64,000 nt of DNA, taken from positions 1-64,000 of the forward strand of contig WHTF01000001.1 in the NCBI GenBank assembly GCA_009379725.1, read 5' to 3'. This stretch comes from Deltaproteobacteria bacterium. GTDB lineage: Bacteria; Desulfobacterota; Binatia; UBA9968. Shown in pieces: positions 25,462 through 35,544 of the stretch. The position numbers and the translations under genes were made by a program. Position 1 is the first letter of the stretch. Each line of letters opens with the position of its first letter. The notes under the pieces are model-generated. The model saw only the letters and a list, made by a program, of their open reading frames with translations. It ran no database searches and was not told the DNA's origin.

Positions 25462-26220
25462 TCATAGTTGACTCAGTATGTAAGGACCCTTTTTTGTCAC
25501 AGCCACGGAATGTTCGAAGTGAGCGGCTAAACTACCGTCTTTAGTCACTGCGGTCCAGCCGTCGGCTTTAATTTCCACTTCATGACCGCCGATATTGACC
25601 ATTGGCTCGATGGCCAAAACCATTCCCTCTTTCAACCGAAGCCCGCGGTCAGACTCACCGTAGTTAGGCACCGGAGGCTCTTCATGAAGCCTCTTACCTA
25701 TGCCATGCCCGACAAAAGCTCGCACGACCGAATAACCAGCGCTTTCAGCTGTTCTTTGAACCGCCGCACCGAGATCGCCTAGTCTCCTGCCTTCATGCAG
25801 CTGGTTAATGCCATCGTATAACGACTGTTCCGTAACCTCCATTAGGCGCTTGGCGACATCGCTAACTTTTCCAACTCCGACCGTGACCGCAGAGTCGCCG
25901 TAGAAACCTTCGTAAATTACGCCGTAATCAAGGCCGACGATATCTCCCTCTTTTAGAGCTCGATTCGACGGAATTCCATGCACGATCTCTTCGTTGATGG
26001 ATGCACAAAGGCAGTGGGGAAAAACCCGTCCGGCGACGCTATAGCCTTTAAATGCCGGCACGGCGTTTTTTTTTAGGGTCATCTCCTCGGCCATACTATC
26101 AAGATCAAGAGTCGTGATTCCAGGAGCTGTCTTCTCCTTCAGCGCTTGTAAAACCTCCGCGACAATTAGATTTGCTCTTCTCATGATCTCGATTTCTCGA
26201 GGTGATTTGAGCGAAATCAA
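25462..26220 (-). CDS. map: Methionine aminopeptidase, type I
   Basis: The protein has 252 residues and removes the initiator Met. The metal ligands appear as two Asp in LDYGVIYEGFYGDSA, His in VGHGIGKRLHEEP, and Glu in AIEPMV and HFEHSVAV. It begins with TTG at 26220, overlapping the adk stop (TTGA). The next ATG is at residue 13 and would cut the conserved MISLKSPREIEIM start. It sits in the usual secY-adk-map-infA order. Confidence 0.96.
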   Translation of the reverse strand: MISLKSPREIEIMRRANLIVAEVLQALKEKTAPGITTLDLDSMAEEMTLKKNAVPAFKGYSVAGRVFPHCLCASINEEIVHGIPSNRALKEGDIVGLDYGVIYEGFYGDSAVTVGVGKVSDVAKRLMEVTEQSLYDGINQLHEGRRLGDLGAAVQRTAESAGYSVVRAFVGHGIGKRLHEEPPVPNYGESDRGLRLKEGMVLAIEPMVNIGGHEVEIKADGWTAVTKDGSLAAHFEHSVAVTKKGPYILSQL

Positions 26221-26879
26221 TTTCCCACCCCCCCCAGTGCCTGGATGATCCGTCTATGAACATCATCCACCTTCCCGACACCGTCAATTTCCGACAACTT
26301 ACCGCGCTGCCCGTAGTAGTTCACCAGCGGCGCAGTCTGCGTTTCATAAACATTTAACCGTGTGTTAATCGTCTCTTCGCGATCGTCATCTCTTTGATAC
26401 AATTCACCGCCACACTGATCGCAGGCCCCGCCTCTTGTCGAAGGATCGAATACCCGATGGTAGAGCGCTCCACAATTTTTACAGCTCCGCCGACCCGCTA
26501 GCCGGTCGACAATCACATCGTGAGGTATTTGCATGGACAATACACCGTCCAGCCGAATTCCCATTGTCTTCAGTATCCGTTCCAGACTTTCAGCCTGCGC
26601 AATAGTCCTCGGGAAACCATCCAAAACAAACCCGTTCTCGCAGTCTTTTTCTTTTAGGCGCTCGCCGACGAGATTGACGATAACGCTGTCTGGGACCAAT
26701 TCACCGCGGTTGAGATATGCTGCGGCTTCCTGACCGAGCGGCGTTTTATCGACTACCGCCTTTCTAAGGATGTCTCCCGTCGATATTTGGCAGGTGTCAA
26801 ACTGCTCGCGCAAGAGCTTCGCCTGAGTTCCTTTTCCCGCACCTGGCGGGCCTAGCAGAACGACACGTACACTGGCCAA
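26217..26879 (-). CDS. adk: Adenylate kinase with zinc-binding LID
   Basis: The protein has 220 residues and interconverts ATP, ADP and AMP. The P-loop is GPPGAGKGT at 10-18. The LID domain carries C133, C136, C153 and C156, the structural zinc site of the Gram-positive and thermophile type. The start is TTG at 26879: no in-frame ATG or GTG precedes the P-loop, and AAGGGG lies about 8 bases upstream, inside the secY stop region. The family fit from residue 4 supports this start. Confidence 0.95.
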   Translation of the reverse strand: MASVRVVLLGPPGAGKGTQAKLLREQFDTCQISTGDILRKAVVDKTPLGQEAAAYLNRGELVPDSVIVNLVGERLKEKDCENGFVLDGFPRTIAQAESLERILKTMGIRLDGVLSMQIPHDVIVDRLAGRRSCKNCGALYHRVFDPSTRGGACDQCGGELYQRDDDREETINTRLNVYETQTAPLVNYYGQRGKLSEIDGVGKVDDVHRRIIQALGGVGN

Positions 26880-26881
26880 GT

Positions 26882-28192
26882 CTAGCCCCTTCTCCCCCGC
26901 AGCCGTCCTCGCTTCATAAAACCCTCATAATTGCGGGTAATTAAATGACTTTCCATCTGCGCTACGGTGTCAAGCGCCACGCCAACGACTATTAATAGGG
27001 CTGTTCCACCGAAATAAAACGGGACATTGAACTGACTGACTAAAATTGTCGGTAGCAGCGCGACAATGCACAAGTAGATCGCTCCGCTCAGAGTGATACG
27101 CGAAAGCACTCTCTCGATGAATTCGGCGGTCTTCTGCCCAGGTCGAATTCCGGGGATATAGCCACCAAACTTTTTCATGTTCTCCGCCACATCGGTCGGA
27201 TTGAACACTACGGCAGTATAAAAGAAAGCGAAAAAGATGATCATCAACGCAAATACGAGGTCGTGCAGCCATTGGCCCGGGCTTAGATAACTGGCCGCAG
27301 TTTGGACCCATTCGTATTGAGCAAACTGCGCCATCGTTGCTGGAAAGATCAGAATCGAGGAAGCAAAAATTACGGGAATAACATTCGCGGTATTAACCTT
27401 CAACGGCAAATGAGAACTCTGACCACCGTACATTTTGCGTCCCACAACTCGTTTTGCATACTGCACTGGAATTCGTCTTTGTCCCCGTTCAACAAAGGTG
27501 ATAGCTCCCACTACCGCGACGATCAAAACCAACATCAGAAGGGCGACCAGAACGTTCAATTCACCTTCGCGAATGAACTGAAATGTCGTCGCAATCGCGG
27601 AAGGGAGACCCGCCACAATCCCGGCGAAGATGATCAGCGAGATGCCGTTGCCTACGCCTCTTTCCGTGATTTGCTCACCCAGCCACATGATGAAAGCTGT
27701 TCCCGAAGTCAAGGTCATCACCGTCATGATGTGGAAACTTAAGTCGGGGTGCAAAACAATCGGCTGCCCGCCGGGCCCCTGCGTACCTGACAGTCCCAAG
27801 CTGATCATCGTTCCTTGAATGACCGAGAGCACTATGGTGGCGTAACGGGTATACTGAGTGATTTTTCGCCGACCGGCCTCCCCCTCTTTTGATAATCGCT
27901 CGAGATAAGGAAAAACGACCGTCAATAGCTGCAGAATAATCGACGCGCTGATATAGGGCATGATGCCGAGCGAGAATACGGAAAACTGCTCGAGGGCGCC
28001 ACCGGAGAAAAGATTGAACAACCCGAAGATGGTACCTTTATACTGCTCAAAGAAGGCCGCCAATGCCTGGCGGTCGATTCCAGGTGTGGGCACATGCACC
28101 CCGAGCCGATATACCGCCAGCATAGCCAGCGTAAACAGCAAACGTTTGCGCAGCTCCGGGATTCGCGAGGCGTTTTGGAAACCACTAAGCAT
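26882..28192 (-). CDS. secY: Preprotein translocase channel subunit SecY
   Basis: The protein has 436 residues and ten membrane helices. The plug region and TM2 match the family ([22 protein letters not shown], shown here in part). The cytoplasmic loops carry the ribosome/SecA contacts ([14 protein letters not shown]). It is the main channel for Sec export, together with secE at 51377-51592. The start overlaps the rplO end by 8 bases. Confidence 0.98.
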   Translation of the reverse strand: MLSGFQNASRIPELRKRLLFTLAMLAVYRLGVHVPTPGIDRQALAAFFEQYKGTIFGLFNLFSGGALEQFSVFSLGIMPYISASIILQLLTVVFPYLERLSKEGEAGRRKITQYTRYATIVLSVIQGTMISLGLSGTQGPGGQPIVLHPDLSFHIMTVMTLTSGTAFIMWLGEQITERGVGNGISLIIFAGIVAGLPSAIATTFQFIREGELNVLVALLMLVLIVAVVGAITFVERGQRRIPVQYAKRVVGRKMYGGQSSHLPLKVNTANVIPVIFASSILIFPATMAQFAQYEWVQTAASYLSPGQWLHDLVFALMIIFFAFFYTAVVFNPTDVAENMKKFGGYIPGIRPGQKTAEFIERVLSRITLSGAIYLCIVALLPTILVSQFNVPFYFGGTALLIVVGVALDTVAQMESHLITRNYEGFMKRGRLRGRRG

Positions 28193-28637
28193 GGGCCGCT
28201 ATCAACTCAGCCTTTCCCCCCGCTGCTTCGATCTTCTCCTTGGCTCTTGAAGAGAAGCCGTGAGCTTTAATCGTCAATGCCTTACTGAGCGCACCATCGC
28301 CGAGAATTTTGATCCGTCTATTTTTCCCCCGCACGAGCCCCTTTTCCAATAATACATCCGGGCTAACCTCGCTACCGGATGAGAATACTTCCAACTGCTC
28401 CAAGTTAATCACGGCAACGTCGACCTTAAACGGGTTGTTAAATCCCCGCTTCGGCAGACGTCTTTGGAGCGGCATTTGTCCGCCCTCGAATCCCGGACGG
28501 GTGCCGCCACCGGAACGTGCTCGCTGGCCTTTGTGGCCTCGGCAAGAAGTTTTTCCATGGCCGGAACCGTCACCTCGTCCGACACGTTTCTGTTTTTTTG
28601 TCGAGCCGGGAGCCGGCTTTAAATCATCGAGTTTCAT
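28185..28637 (-). CDS. rplO: 50S ribosomal protein uL15
   Basis: The protein has 150 residues. The glycine/arginine-rich N-terminus ([19 protein letters not shown]) threads into 23S rRNA and the C-terminal globular part is typical. ATG 28637 is used; it lies 1 base after the rpsE stop. rpmD normally sits between rpsE and rplO but is absent here. Confidence 0.97.
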   Translation of the reverse strand: MKLDDLKPAPGSTKKQKRVGRGDGSGHGKTSCRGHKGQRARSGGGTRPGFEGGQMPLQRRLPKRGFNNPFKVDVAVINLEQLEVFSSGSEVSPDVLLEKGLVRGKNRRIKILGDGALSKALTIKAHGFSSRAKEKIEAAGGKAELIAAHA

Positions 28638-28638
28638 T

Positions 28639-29142
28639 TCAGCGAATCTCCGCCAATGTCTTTCCGCGCCGTTCGGCAATTTCCTCAGGCGCTCTTAAAT
28701 CTCGTAGGGCTTCAAAGGTAGCTTTCACCATGTTATGCGGATTGTTAGAGCCAAGACATTTAGTTAAAACATTTTGAATGCCGGCAGCCTCGACCACCGC
28801 GCGGACGCCACCGCCAGCGATAACGCCTGTACCCTCCGACGCCGGCTTCAATATCACGTATCCCGCGCCGAATCTCCCAGTCACCTCAAAGGGTATCGTT
28901 CCTTCCATGACCGGAACCCTGATAAGACTCTTTTTTGCTTGTTCCAGCCCTTTGCGAATGGCTTCTGGCACTTCATTGGCCTTGCCCATTCCGCAGCCAA
29001 CGACGGTATGGTTGTCGCCAACCACGACCAGTGCGCTGAAACTGAACCGGCGACCACCCTTGACAACCTTCGCCACCCGGCTGATGTGAACAACTTTTTC
29101 TTTGAGTTCTAATCCCTGAGGATCAATGCGTTCCAAGGACAC
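28639..29142 (-). CDS. rpsE: 30S ribosomal protein uS5 (GTG start)
   Basis: From GTG 29142 the protein has 167 residues, the same as E. coli S5. It starts just before [15 protein letters not shown] and has the double-stranded-RNA-binding-like N-domain ([18 protein letters not shown]). AGGCGAG precedes the GTG. An in-frame ATG at 29193 would add 17 unconserved residues and overlap rplR by 32 bases, so the GTG is preferred. S5 governs decoding accuracy with S4. Confidence 0.93.
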   Translation of the reverse strand: MSLERIDPQGLELKEKVVHISRVAKVVKGGRRFSFSALVVVGDNHTVVGCGMGKANEVPEAIRKGLEQAKKSLIRVPVMEGTIPFEVTGRFGAGYVILKPASEGTGVIAGGGVRAVVEAAGIQNVLTKCLGSNNPHNMVKATFEALRDLRAPEEIAERRGKTLAEIR

Positions 29143-29161
29143 CTCGCCTACGCATGTTGCG

Positions 29162-29527
29162 CTAAAATTCCAAGCCACCTTCTCGGGCTCCATCTGCCAC
29201 AGCTTTAACTCGCCCGTGGAAGAGAAACCCGTTACGGTCGAAAACAACATGAGTGATTTTCTTTTCTTTGCAAACTCTCGCTAATGTCAAACCAACTTGC
29301 TTTGCGGCTTCCACGCCCTTGCTGTCTTTGATCTTTGCACCCAAATCTGGCGAAAGCGTCGATACCGAAGCCAGCGTCATGCCTTTGTCGTCGGAAATGA
29401 CCTGGGCATAAATATGCCTATGACTTCTGAACACGCAGATGCGCGGGCGAGCATCCGTTCCCAATAGCGTTTTGCGGACCCGCTGTTGCCGCCGTACGCG
29501 TGCTATATTTCTTTGCTTAGTCGTCAT
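29162..29527 (-). CDS. rplR: 50S ribosomal protein uL18
   Basis: The protein has 121 residues. It binds 5S rRNA with uL5 and bL25. The Arg-rich N-terminus ([14 protein letters not shown]) and the [18 protein letters not shown] strand are typical. It lies between rplF and rpsE, 16 bases after rplF. Confidence 0.97.
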   Translation of the reverse strand: MTTKQRNIARVRRQQRVRKTLLGTDARPRICVFRSHRHIYAQVISDDKGMTLASVSTLSPDLGAKIKDSKGVEAAKQVGLTLARVCKEKKITHVVFDRNGFLFHGRVKAVADGAREGGLEF

Positions 29528-29543
29528 GTCTCAACCTCAGCGG

Positions 29544-30092
29544 TTACTTACCAGCCGAACCCACCGCTTTGCCGGCTTTACGCTTGATCACCTCTTCACG
29601 ATACTTGATTCCTTTGCCTTTATAGGGCTCGGGCTCCCGCAGACTCCTGATCTTTGCGGCCGTCTCACCCAGCAGCTGTCGGTCGGCCCCGGTAAGGGTA
29701 ATGATAACTTGCCTTTCAACCGAAGCAGTCACTCCTTGCGGCAGCGGAAAAACGACAGGATGCGAGTATCCCAGGGTCATATGAATCTCTTGTCCTTTGA
29801 CTTCCGCTCGGTAGCCAACCCCATTGATCTCGAGTATTCGGTTAAATCCTTTGCTGACGCCTTCGGCCATGTTGGCAATGAGTTTTCGTGTTAGGCCGTG
29901 GAGAGCTCGAGCTTGACGTTCTTCGCCGCCACGCTCGACGCGAACTACCGCTCCCTCAACCTTGACCACGACCCCCGGAGGAATGAGCGTGCTCAGCTTG
30001 CCCCTGGGGCCTTCCAAGTGAATGCCACCCGCGCCAAGTGCCACCTTAACTCCCGTAGGAACGTTGATAGGCATTTTCCCAATTCGTGACAC
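29544..30092 (-). CDS. rplF: 50S ribosomal protein uL6
   Basis: The protein has 182 residues and two repeated alpha/beta domains. The conserved C-terminal segment EPYKGKGIKYREEVIKRK is present. It lies near the sarcin-ricin loop and factor-binding site. It starts 18 bases after rpsH. Confidence 0.97.
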   Translation of the reverse strand: MSRIGKMPINVPTGVKVALGAGGIHLEGPRGKLSTLIPPGVVVKVEGAVVRVERGGEERQARALHGLTRKLIANMAEGVSKGFNRILEINGVGYRAEVKGQEIHMTLGYSHPVVFPLPQGVTASVERQVIITLTGADRQLLGETAAKIRSLREPEPYKGKGIKYREEVIKRKAGKAVGSAGK

Positions 30093-30110
30093 CGTTCACC
30101 TCGTCTCAGA

Positions 30111-30515
30111 CTACCATACCGAACATAAGAGCTCGCCGCCGACTTTTGCGCGTTGCGCTTCCCGGTCCACCAAAATTCCTTTCGAAGTAGAGAGTATGTT
30201 TATTCCCAAACCCTTGCGGACCGGCGTTACCTTTTGCGCGCCTACGTATACTTTCAAGCTCGGCCGACTAACGCGCTTCAGTCCTACTATAATGGGCCGA
30301 CTCTCTCTGTCGAACTTCAATTGAATAATAAGATTCTCACCAGCCCCTTCGGTGGCTTTGACTTTTTTGTATTCTCTAACGTAACCCTCATCAACGAGAA
30401 CTTTCACGATATTCTCTTTAACCCGCGACCAGGGCACCAAAACCTTCTGATGCCGCGCTCTCGATGCGTTGCGGATTCTTGTCAGCAGATCTGCGATCGG
30501 ATCGGTCATTCCCAT
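30111..30515 (-). CDS. rpsH: 30S ribosomal protein uS8
   Basis: The protein has 134 residues. DPIADLLTRIRNA opens the protein and STSKGILVDREA near the end is the rRNA-binding signature. ATG 30515 follows GGAGAG at a good distance; ATG 30509 (two codons in) is an alternative. It binds the central domain of 16S rRNA. Confidence 0.97.
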   Translation of the reverse strand: MGMTDPIADLLTRIRNASRARHQKVLVPWSRVKENIVKVLVDEGYVREYKKVKATEGAGENLIIQLKFDRESRPIIVGLKRVSRPSLKVYVGAQKVTPVRKGLGINILSTSKGILVDREAQRAKVGGELLCSVW

Positions 30516-30529
30516 TTTGCTCTCCGTAT

Positions 30530-30715
30530 TTACCAACTGGCTTTGATGAGTCCAGGAATGTGGCCCTTACGAGCGTGATCCCTGAGACAAAGCCGGCACA
30601 TCCGAAATCGGCGATAAAATGCCCGGGCTCGCCCGCAAAGGGGGCAACGATTGTACTCCCGGACTTTAAATTTGTTTGGTCTTTCCGCCTTAATTCGCAG
30701 GCACTTCTTGGCCAA
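30530..30715 (-). CDS. rpsN: 30S ribosomal protein uS14, zinc (type Z) form
   Basis: The protein has 61 residues, the short zinc-binding S14. The CPLC and CRLC pairs form C-X2-C-X12-C-X2-C, and RDHARKGHIPGLIKASW ends the protein. No zinc-free paralogue is seen in the window. Confidence 0.97.
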   Translation of the reverse strand: MAKKCLRIKAERPNKFKVREYNRCPLCGRARAFYRRFRMCRLCLRDHARKGHIPGLIKASW

Positions 30716-30738
30716 TGGACTTCCCCTTATCTGTCAAA

Positions 30739-31278
30739 TTAACTAGCGAACGGCATCCCGAGCAGTCTAAGCAAGGCCCTTCCTTCAGGGTCTGTCTTTG
30801 CCGTGGTTGTTATCGTGACGGTCATTCCCCGGGTCGTTTCCACCTTGTCAACGTTAATCTCAGGAAAAATGATCTGCTCCCGCAGGCCCAACGAGTAGTT
30901 TCCGCGTCCATCAAAGGAACGATCGGAGATGCCTTTGAAATCCCTGACTCTTGGAAGCGCAACATGAATCAGCCGGTCCAGAAACTCGTACATACGGGCG
31001 CGCCGTAGCGTCACCATGCAACCGATCGGTACTCCTTCTCGCAATTTGAAATTGGCGATCGCCTTCTTGGCCCGTGTAATTACCGGCTTTTGACCCGTAA
31101 TTGCGGTTATTTCGGCGACAGTGGAGTCCAATGCCTTGATGTTTTGCGTCGCTTCCCCGACACCTACATTAATCGTGACCTTTTCTAGCTTCGGCACCTG
31201 CAGAGAATTTTTATAACCGAACTCCGCCGTCATCGCCGGCACCACTTGTTCATCATATTTCTGTTTTAGTCGGGCCAT
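30739..31278 (-). CDS. rplE: 50S ribosomal protein uL5
   Basis: The protein has 179 residues. It binds 5S rRNA and touches the P-site t[17 protein letters not shown] and [16 protein letters not shown] are typical. ATG 31278 was chosen because the product then begins MARLKQKY, as in the family; the frame upstream overlaps rplX. Confidence 0.97.
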   Translation of the reverse strand: MARLKQKYDEQVVPAMTAEFGYKNSLQVPKLEKVTINVGVGEATQNIKALDSTVAEITAITGQKPVITRAKKAIANFKLREGVPIGCMVTLRRARMYEFLDRLIHVALPRVRDFKGISDRSFDGRGNYSLGLREQIIFPEINVDKVETTRGMTVTITTTAKTDPEGRALLRLLGMPFAS

Positions 31279-31289
31279 CGTGGTCACTC

Positions 31290-31601
31290 TCAATCCAGGG
31301 CTTCGCCACAGCGTCGGCAAACCCGGACCTTCTCACCGTCTCCAAGAACTTTTCGTCCCATCCGCACCGGAGCATTGCACTTATCGCACATGATCATGAT
31401 GTTTGAAGCAGGAATAGTCGCTTCTTTTTCGACGATTCCGCCGGGTTGCTGGGGTCCTCTCGGTTTTGTGTGCCGCTTAACCACATTCACTCTTTCGATA
31501 ATCACGGCGTTCTCTTTCGGGTTCACGCGGAGCACTTTACCCGTCTTTCCCCGCTCCTTGCCGGCGATCACCATCACACTGTCATTCTTGCGAATCTGCA
31601 C
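31290..31601 (-). CDS. rplX: 50S ribosomal protein uL24 with two CxxC pairs (GTG start)
   Basis: From GTG 31601 the protein has 103 residues beginning with [20 protein letters not shown], the KOW domain (initial residues omitted). GGGAG lies about 8 bases upstream. A TTG at 31625 would add eight residues but has no ribosome-binding site. The C-terminal CDKC and CRRC pairs look like a zinc site. uL24 starts 50S assembly near the tunnel exit. Confidence 0.95.
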   Translation of the reverse strand: MQIRKNDSVMVIAGKERGKTGKVLRVNPKENAVIIERVNVVKRHTKPRGPQQPGGIVEKEATIPASNIMIMCDKCNAPVRMGRKVLGDGEKVRVCRRCGEALD

Positions 31602-31625
31602 GAATACGTTCTCCCAAAAAGACAA

Positions 31626-31994
31626 CTAGAGCACTTCAGGCGCGAGCGAAATGATTTTCATAAATTTCTTCGCCCGCAGCTCGCGTGCCACAGGGCCAAA
31701 GATACGGGTTCCAATCGGTTCCTTTTGATTGTCGATGAGCACCGCGGAATTGTTATCGAAGCGAATATACGTTCCGTCCGGCCGGCCAATTTCTTTCGCC
31801 GTCCGAACCACCACAGCTTTCATCACTTCGCCCTTTTTTACTTTGGCGTTAGGGTTTGCTTCTTTGACAGAAACGACAATGATGTCTCCGATGGAAGCAT
31901 ACTTTCTCTTGCTGCCGCCCAGGACTTTGATGCATTGCACTTTTCGCGCTCCCGAGTTATCCGCAACATCCAACACCGTTCTCGTCTGAATCAT
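31626..31994 (-). CDS. rplN: 50S ribosomal protein uL14
   Basis: The protein has 122 residues and a five-stranded barrel. [19 protein letters not shown] starts it and [19 protein letters not shown] ends it. It forms inter-subunit bridges with 16S rRNA. It starts 35 bases after rpsQ. Confidence 0.98.
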   Translation of the reverse strand: MIQTRTVLDVADNSGARKVQCIKVLGGSKRKYASIGDIIVVSVKEANPNAKVKKGEVMKAVVVRTAKEIGRPDGTYIRFDNNSAVLIDNQKEPIGTRIFGPVARELRAKKFMKIISLAPEVL

Positions 31995-32029
31995 GAATCA
32001 ACCTCAAACTGCTTGACCTAATCGGCCGC

Positions 32030-32323
32030 TTAGACATCGGCTTCAACGGACTGCTCGGCCGCCGTCGTTCGAGCTCGTTGCAATACCTTACTGACACGCC
32101 AACGCTTGTCACGACTGAGCGGTCGGCACTCGACGATGATGACCCGATCGCCTATCCGACATTGGTTCGTTTCATCGTGGGCTTTCACTCTGGTGCGGCG
32201 CTTCAAATATTTTCTATACTTCGAATGCATAACCGTCCGTTCAACGGAAACCACAATAGTTTTCTGCATCCGGTCGCTCACAACGGTGCCACTGCGCTCT
32301 TTTCTCAGGCTTATGGTGTTCAT
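32030..32323 (-). CDS. rpsQ: 30S ribosomal protein uS17
   Basis: The protein has 97 residues and an OB fold. [20 protein letters not shown] and the [14 protein letters not shown] segment are typical. It helps early 30S assembly. It follows rpmC by 1 base, with a short acidic tail beyond the core. Confidence 0.97.
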   Translation of the reverse strand: MNTISLRKERSGTVVSDRMQKTIVVSVERTVMHSKYRKYLKRRTRVKAHDETNQCRIGDRVIIVECRPLSRDKRWRVSKVLQRARTTAAEQSVEADV

Positions 32324-32324
32324 A

Positions 32325-32528
32325 CTATGCCTTTCCGCCTTGAAGCGCTTTTTCCGTCAAAATCGTCTCCACTCGAGCTAGATCGCGTTTTGTCTGCCGC
32401 AATTTCATCGGGTTCTCTAAACGACTGGTGGCCCGCTTCAGTCTTAGATGGCCTATTTCCTCCCGAAGCTCAGTCAGTTTACGCACGAGATCCTCCACAC
32501 TCAGATCTCGCAGTTCCTTAGCTTCCAT
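32325..32528 (-). CDS. rpmC: 50S ribosomal protein uL29
   Basis: The protein has 67 residues and is an alpha-helical hairpin. [20 protein letters not shown] and the [18 protein letters not shown] segment match uL29, which docks signal recognition particle and trigger factor at the exit tunnel. It overlaps rplP by 11 bases. Confidence 0.97.
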   Translation of the reverse strand: MEAKELRDLSVEDLVRKLTELREEIGHLRLKRATSRLENPMKLRQTKRDLARVETILTEKALQGGKA

Positions 32529-32943
32529 GGACCAGGCCCCTTCTTTCTACGACAATGGTACGAATCGATAGTTTGTGCGCGGCGAGACGAAACGCCTCCC
32601 GTGCTAGACTGGCTTCCACGCCTTCCATCTCGAACAAAATTCTTCCCGGCTGAATCACGGCAACCCACAGCTCCGGAGAGCCCTTGCCTTTTCCCATTCG
32701 GGTTTCCGCGGGCTTCTTGGTTAACGGCTTGTCCGGAAAAACCCTGATCCAAACTTTTCCGCCTCTCTTGAGATACCGCGTCAAAGCAACTCGAGCAGCC
32801 TCGATTTCCCGCGCACTCATCCAGCCCCGTCCGACTGACTTGAGCCCAAAATCACCGAACGCGAGAGTGGAACCTCGATAGGCGGTTCCACGGCGGCGGC
32901 CCTTTTGTATTTTTCGGTATTTTACCTTTTTCGGTTCAAGCAT
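32518..32943 (-). CDS. rplP: 50S ribosomal protein uL16
   Basis: The protein has 141 residues. The N-terminus ([17 protein letters not shown]) and the [19 protein letters not shown] segment are diagnostic. uL16 orients tRNA at the A site. It starts 70 bases after rpsC, a gap with no other recognisable element. Confidence 0.97.
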   Translation of the reverse strand: MLEPKKVKYRKIQKGRRRGTAYRGSTLAFGDFGLKSVGRGWMSAREIEAARVALTRYLKRGGKVWIRVFPDKPLTKKPAETRMGKGKGSPELWVAVIQPGRILFEMEGVEASLAREAFRLAAHKLSIRTIVVERRGLVHGS

Positions 32944-33013
32944 CTTACCCGTCTCAAGTTTTCAGATGAGAATCCTTACAAGCTTGACAGAATCACAAAT
33001 TCACGCGCAGCCT

Positions 33014-33676
33014 TCAGCCGCCCAACATAGCCTTTTGCTGCTCTTCTTCCTCGGTGAGCACCTCACCCCGGAATATCCAAGCCTTAACTCCGATGACACC
33101 GTAGGTGGTACGCGCCTCGGCAAAGCCGTAATTAACATCGGCCCGCAAAGTGTGAAGCGGAACGCGCCCTTCCCTATACCATTCCGTTCGGGCGATTTCC
33201 GCACCGCCCAACCGGCCCGCGCATTGGATTCTTACCCCTTGCGCCCCCATGCGCATCGCCCGCGAGACACTTTCCTTCATAGCGCGCCGAAAAGCCACAC
33301 GACGTTCCAACTGCAAAGCGACATTTTCCGACACTAATTGACCATCCAGATCGGGGCGCCTAACTTCGTGAATATTGATGTAGGTTTCGCGATTGGTAAG
33401 TTTACCAATTTCTTCTTTTAGTTTTTCGATTTCCGCGCCCTTCTTGCCGATGACAATTCCTGGACGCGCGGTATGAATGTTTATTTTAGCCTTATTGGCG
33501 GCTCGTTCAATTTCGATCTTGGAAATACCCGCATGGTAAAGTCGGCTTTTTAAAAACTTTTTAACGCGAAAATCCTCGTGAAGCAGCTTGGCGTAATCAT
33601 GGCGCGAATACCATTTTGAGTCCCATGATTCAATTACACCCAGACGAAAAACCTTTGGATGCGTTTTCTGACCCAT
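33014..33676 (-). CDS. rpsC: 30S ribosomal protein uS3
   Basis: The protein has 220 residues. It begins [14 protein letters not shown] and has a KH domain with [14 protein letters not shown] (about 73-86), followed by the C-terminal domain at the mRNA entry channel. It starts 5 bases after rplV. Confidence 0.98.
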   Translation of the reverse strand: MGQKTHPKVFRLGVIESWDSKWYSRHDYAKLLHEDFRVKKFLKSRLYHAGISKIEIERAANKAKINIHTARPGIVIGKKGAEIEKLKEEIGKLTNRETYINIHEVRRPDLDGQLVSENVALQLERRVAFRRAMKESVSRAMRMGAQGVRIQCAGRLGGAEIARTEWYREGRVPLHTLRADVNYGFAEARTTYGVIGVKAWIFRGEVLTEEEEQQKAMLGG

Positions 33677-33681
33677 ACGTC

Positions 33682-34026
33682 CTAACTCCTCTCACTCAGC
33701 TCATCCAGTACGATGGTGATGTGACTCAACCGCTTTCGGATACGCGTTGCTCTACCCTGCGCTCGCGGCGTAAACCGCTTCCACATACCCCCCTCATCGA
33801 CTTTCGCTTGTTTCACATAGAGCTGATCCACGTCGACGCTCTGTGTGCTTTCAGCGTTGGCGACTGCAGTGCGCAAAGTCTTTGATACAATCAAGGCCGA
33901 GCGTTTCGGCGTGAACTTCAAAATATTCAGTGCTTCTTCAACCCCTTTGCCCCGGATCTGATCCACTACCAATCTGACTTTGCGGGGAGAGAGCCTGATA
34001 AATTTTGTAATCGCGCGAGCTTCCAT
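33682..34026 (-). CDS. rplV: 50S ribosomal protein uL22
   Basis: The protein has 114 residues. [20 protein letters not shown] and the tunnel-lining loop near [17 protein letters not shown] are typical. The loop has no insertion or deletion that I can see by eye. It lies 70 bases downstream of rpsS. Confidence 0.98.
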   Translation of the reverse strand: MEARAITKFIRLSPRKVRLVVDQIRGKGVEEALNILKFTPKRSALIVSKTLRTAVANAESTQSVDVDQLYVKQAKVDEGGMWKRFTPRAQGRATRIRKRLSHITIVLDELSERS

Positions 34027-34096
34027 ATCTCAGTCACAACCTTTAGGATCTATGCCGGTAGAGCTCCTCGATACCATTAGTTTCGCCCGGTGAAAC

Positions 34097-34411
34097 CTAT
34101 CTTCCACCCGTCGGACGCGGCGCTCCGCCTCCCTGACTTGATTCGCCTTTTTTATCTCCGGAATGAGCAAAAAAGGTTCGTGTCGGAGAAAACTCACCGA
34201 GCTTATGCCCAACCATATTTTCGGAGATAAAAACCGGAATAAACTTTCGGCCGTTGTGCACTCCTATGGTATGACCCACCATTTCCGGCGTAACCGTTGA
34301 TCGACGCGACCAGGTACGGATGACTTGCTTCTGACGCGACTCGTTCATGGTCGAAATCTTCTTCGCCAGATGGCCATCAACGAAGGGCCCCTTTTTAATC
34401 GAACGCGGCAT
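34097..34411 (-). CDS. rpsS: 30S ribosomal protein uS19
   Basis: The protein has 104 residues. [18 protein letters not shown] starts it, and [16 protein letters not shown] is the 30S head contact. The tail is about 12 residues longer than the E. coli protein and rich in Gly and Arg. It starts 1 base after rplB. Confidence 0.98.
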   Translation of the reverse strand: MPRSIKKGPFVDGHLAKKISTMNESRQKQVIRTWSRRSTVTPEMVGHTIGVHNGRKFIPVFISENMVGHKLGEFSPTRTFFAHSGDKKGESSQGGGAPRPTGGR

Positions 34412-34412
34412 T

Positions 34413-35240
34413 TTACTTGGCCTTTCTCCCCTTCACGATGTACTTGTCAGTGGAATGATTTTTCCGGGTCTTGTATCCCTTCGTCGGTTTGCCCCACGGC
34501 GTCATCGGATGGTTTCCCTTCGAACGCCCTTCGCCACCGCCATGCGGATGATCAACAGGGTTTTTAGCAATCCCGCGGGTCGTCGATCGAAAGCCAAGCC
34601 AGCGCATACGGCCAGCCTTGCCCCAAGAAACATTCTCTTGATCGGCATTGCCGACTTGACCGACGGTCGCACGACACTCGGCCAGCACATTACGGAGTTC
34701 CCCCGAAGGAAGTTTGAGTAACGCGTAGGCGCCTTCCTTGGCCATCAGCTGAATGCCGGAACCCGCACTCCTGGCCAACTGCCCGCCTTTGCCGATTCTG
34801 AGCTCAACATTGTGGACAACCGTGCCGACCGGAATGAACTTTAGAGGTAACGAATTGCCCGGCTGAATGTCGACATTATCATCACCCGCAATCACCGAAT
34901 CACCAACCTTAAGTCGTTCCGGCGCGAGAATGTATCGGCGCTCACCGTCTGCATAACAAAGCAATGCGATATTGGCCGATCGGTTAGGATCATATTCAAT
35001 AGTTTCAACCTCGGCCGGCACGCCCTTCTTGTCACGCCTAAAATCGATCAAGCGATAAAGCCGCTTGTGTCCACCACCCCGGTGATCAGCCGTGACCCGC
35101 CCGGTGTTGTTACGGCCGCCACTATGACTGAGAGATGTTCTCAGTGCCTTCTCCGGTCTCTTCTTTGCGATTTCATCAAAGGTCAGGCCGGTACGAAAAC
35201 GCATTCCTGCGGATGTCGGACGATAGGTTCGAATTGCCAT
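34413..35240 (-). CDS. rplB: 50S ribosomal protein uL2
   Basis: The protein has 275 residues. The [16 protein letters not shown] segment contains the conserved His region close to the peptidyl-transferase centre; [12 protein letters not shown] is near the start. The length is typical. It starts 13 bases after rplW. Confidence 0.98.
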   Translation of the reverse strand: MAIRTYRPTSAGMRFRTGLTFDEIAKKRPEKALRTSLSHSGGRNNTGRVTADHRGGGHKRLYRLIDFRRDKKGVPAEVETIEYDPNRSANIALLCYADGERRYILAPERLKVGDSVIAGDDNVDIQPGNSLPLKFIPVGTVVHNVELRIGKGGQLARSAGSGIQLMAKEGAYALLKLPSGELRNVLAECRATVGQVGNADQENVSWGKAGRMRWLGFRSTTRGIAKNPVDHPHGGGEGRSKGNHPMTPWGKPTKGYKTRKNHSTDKYIVKGRKAK

Positions 35241-35253
35241 GCTTTACTCTCTT

Positions 35254-35544
35254 TTAGGCGGCGCCGAAGAAGTCGATCTTATCGCCTTCCCGAAGCGTCA
35301 CGTATGCTTTCTTCCATTCCGGCCGACGTCCCGAATTTTTGCCCACCCGTCTAACTTTTCCCAAGTAACGGGCCATACGAACTTTGACAACCTTCACTTT
35401 AAACAGGGACTCGACGGCCTTTTTCACCTCAATTTTGTTGGCATCAGGGCGGACTTTGAACAACACCTGCTGCATCGTTTCAGCAAGGAGCGAACCTTTT
35501 TCCGAAATGACGGGAGCCTTGATGATTTCCTGCGGCCCTCTCAT
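35254..35544 (-). CDS. rplW: 50S ribosomal protein uL23
   Basis: The protein has 96 residues. IIKAPVISEKGSLLAE opens it and KKAVESLFKVKVVKVR is the RNA-binding helix. It forms the docking site for trigger factor and SRP at the exit. It overlaps rplD by 4 bases. Confidence 0.97.
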   Translation of the reverse strand: MRGPQEIIKAPVISEKGSLLAETMQQVLFKVRPDANKIEVKKAVESLFKVKVVKVRMARYLGKVRRVGKNSGRRPEWKKAYVTLREGDKIDFFGAA

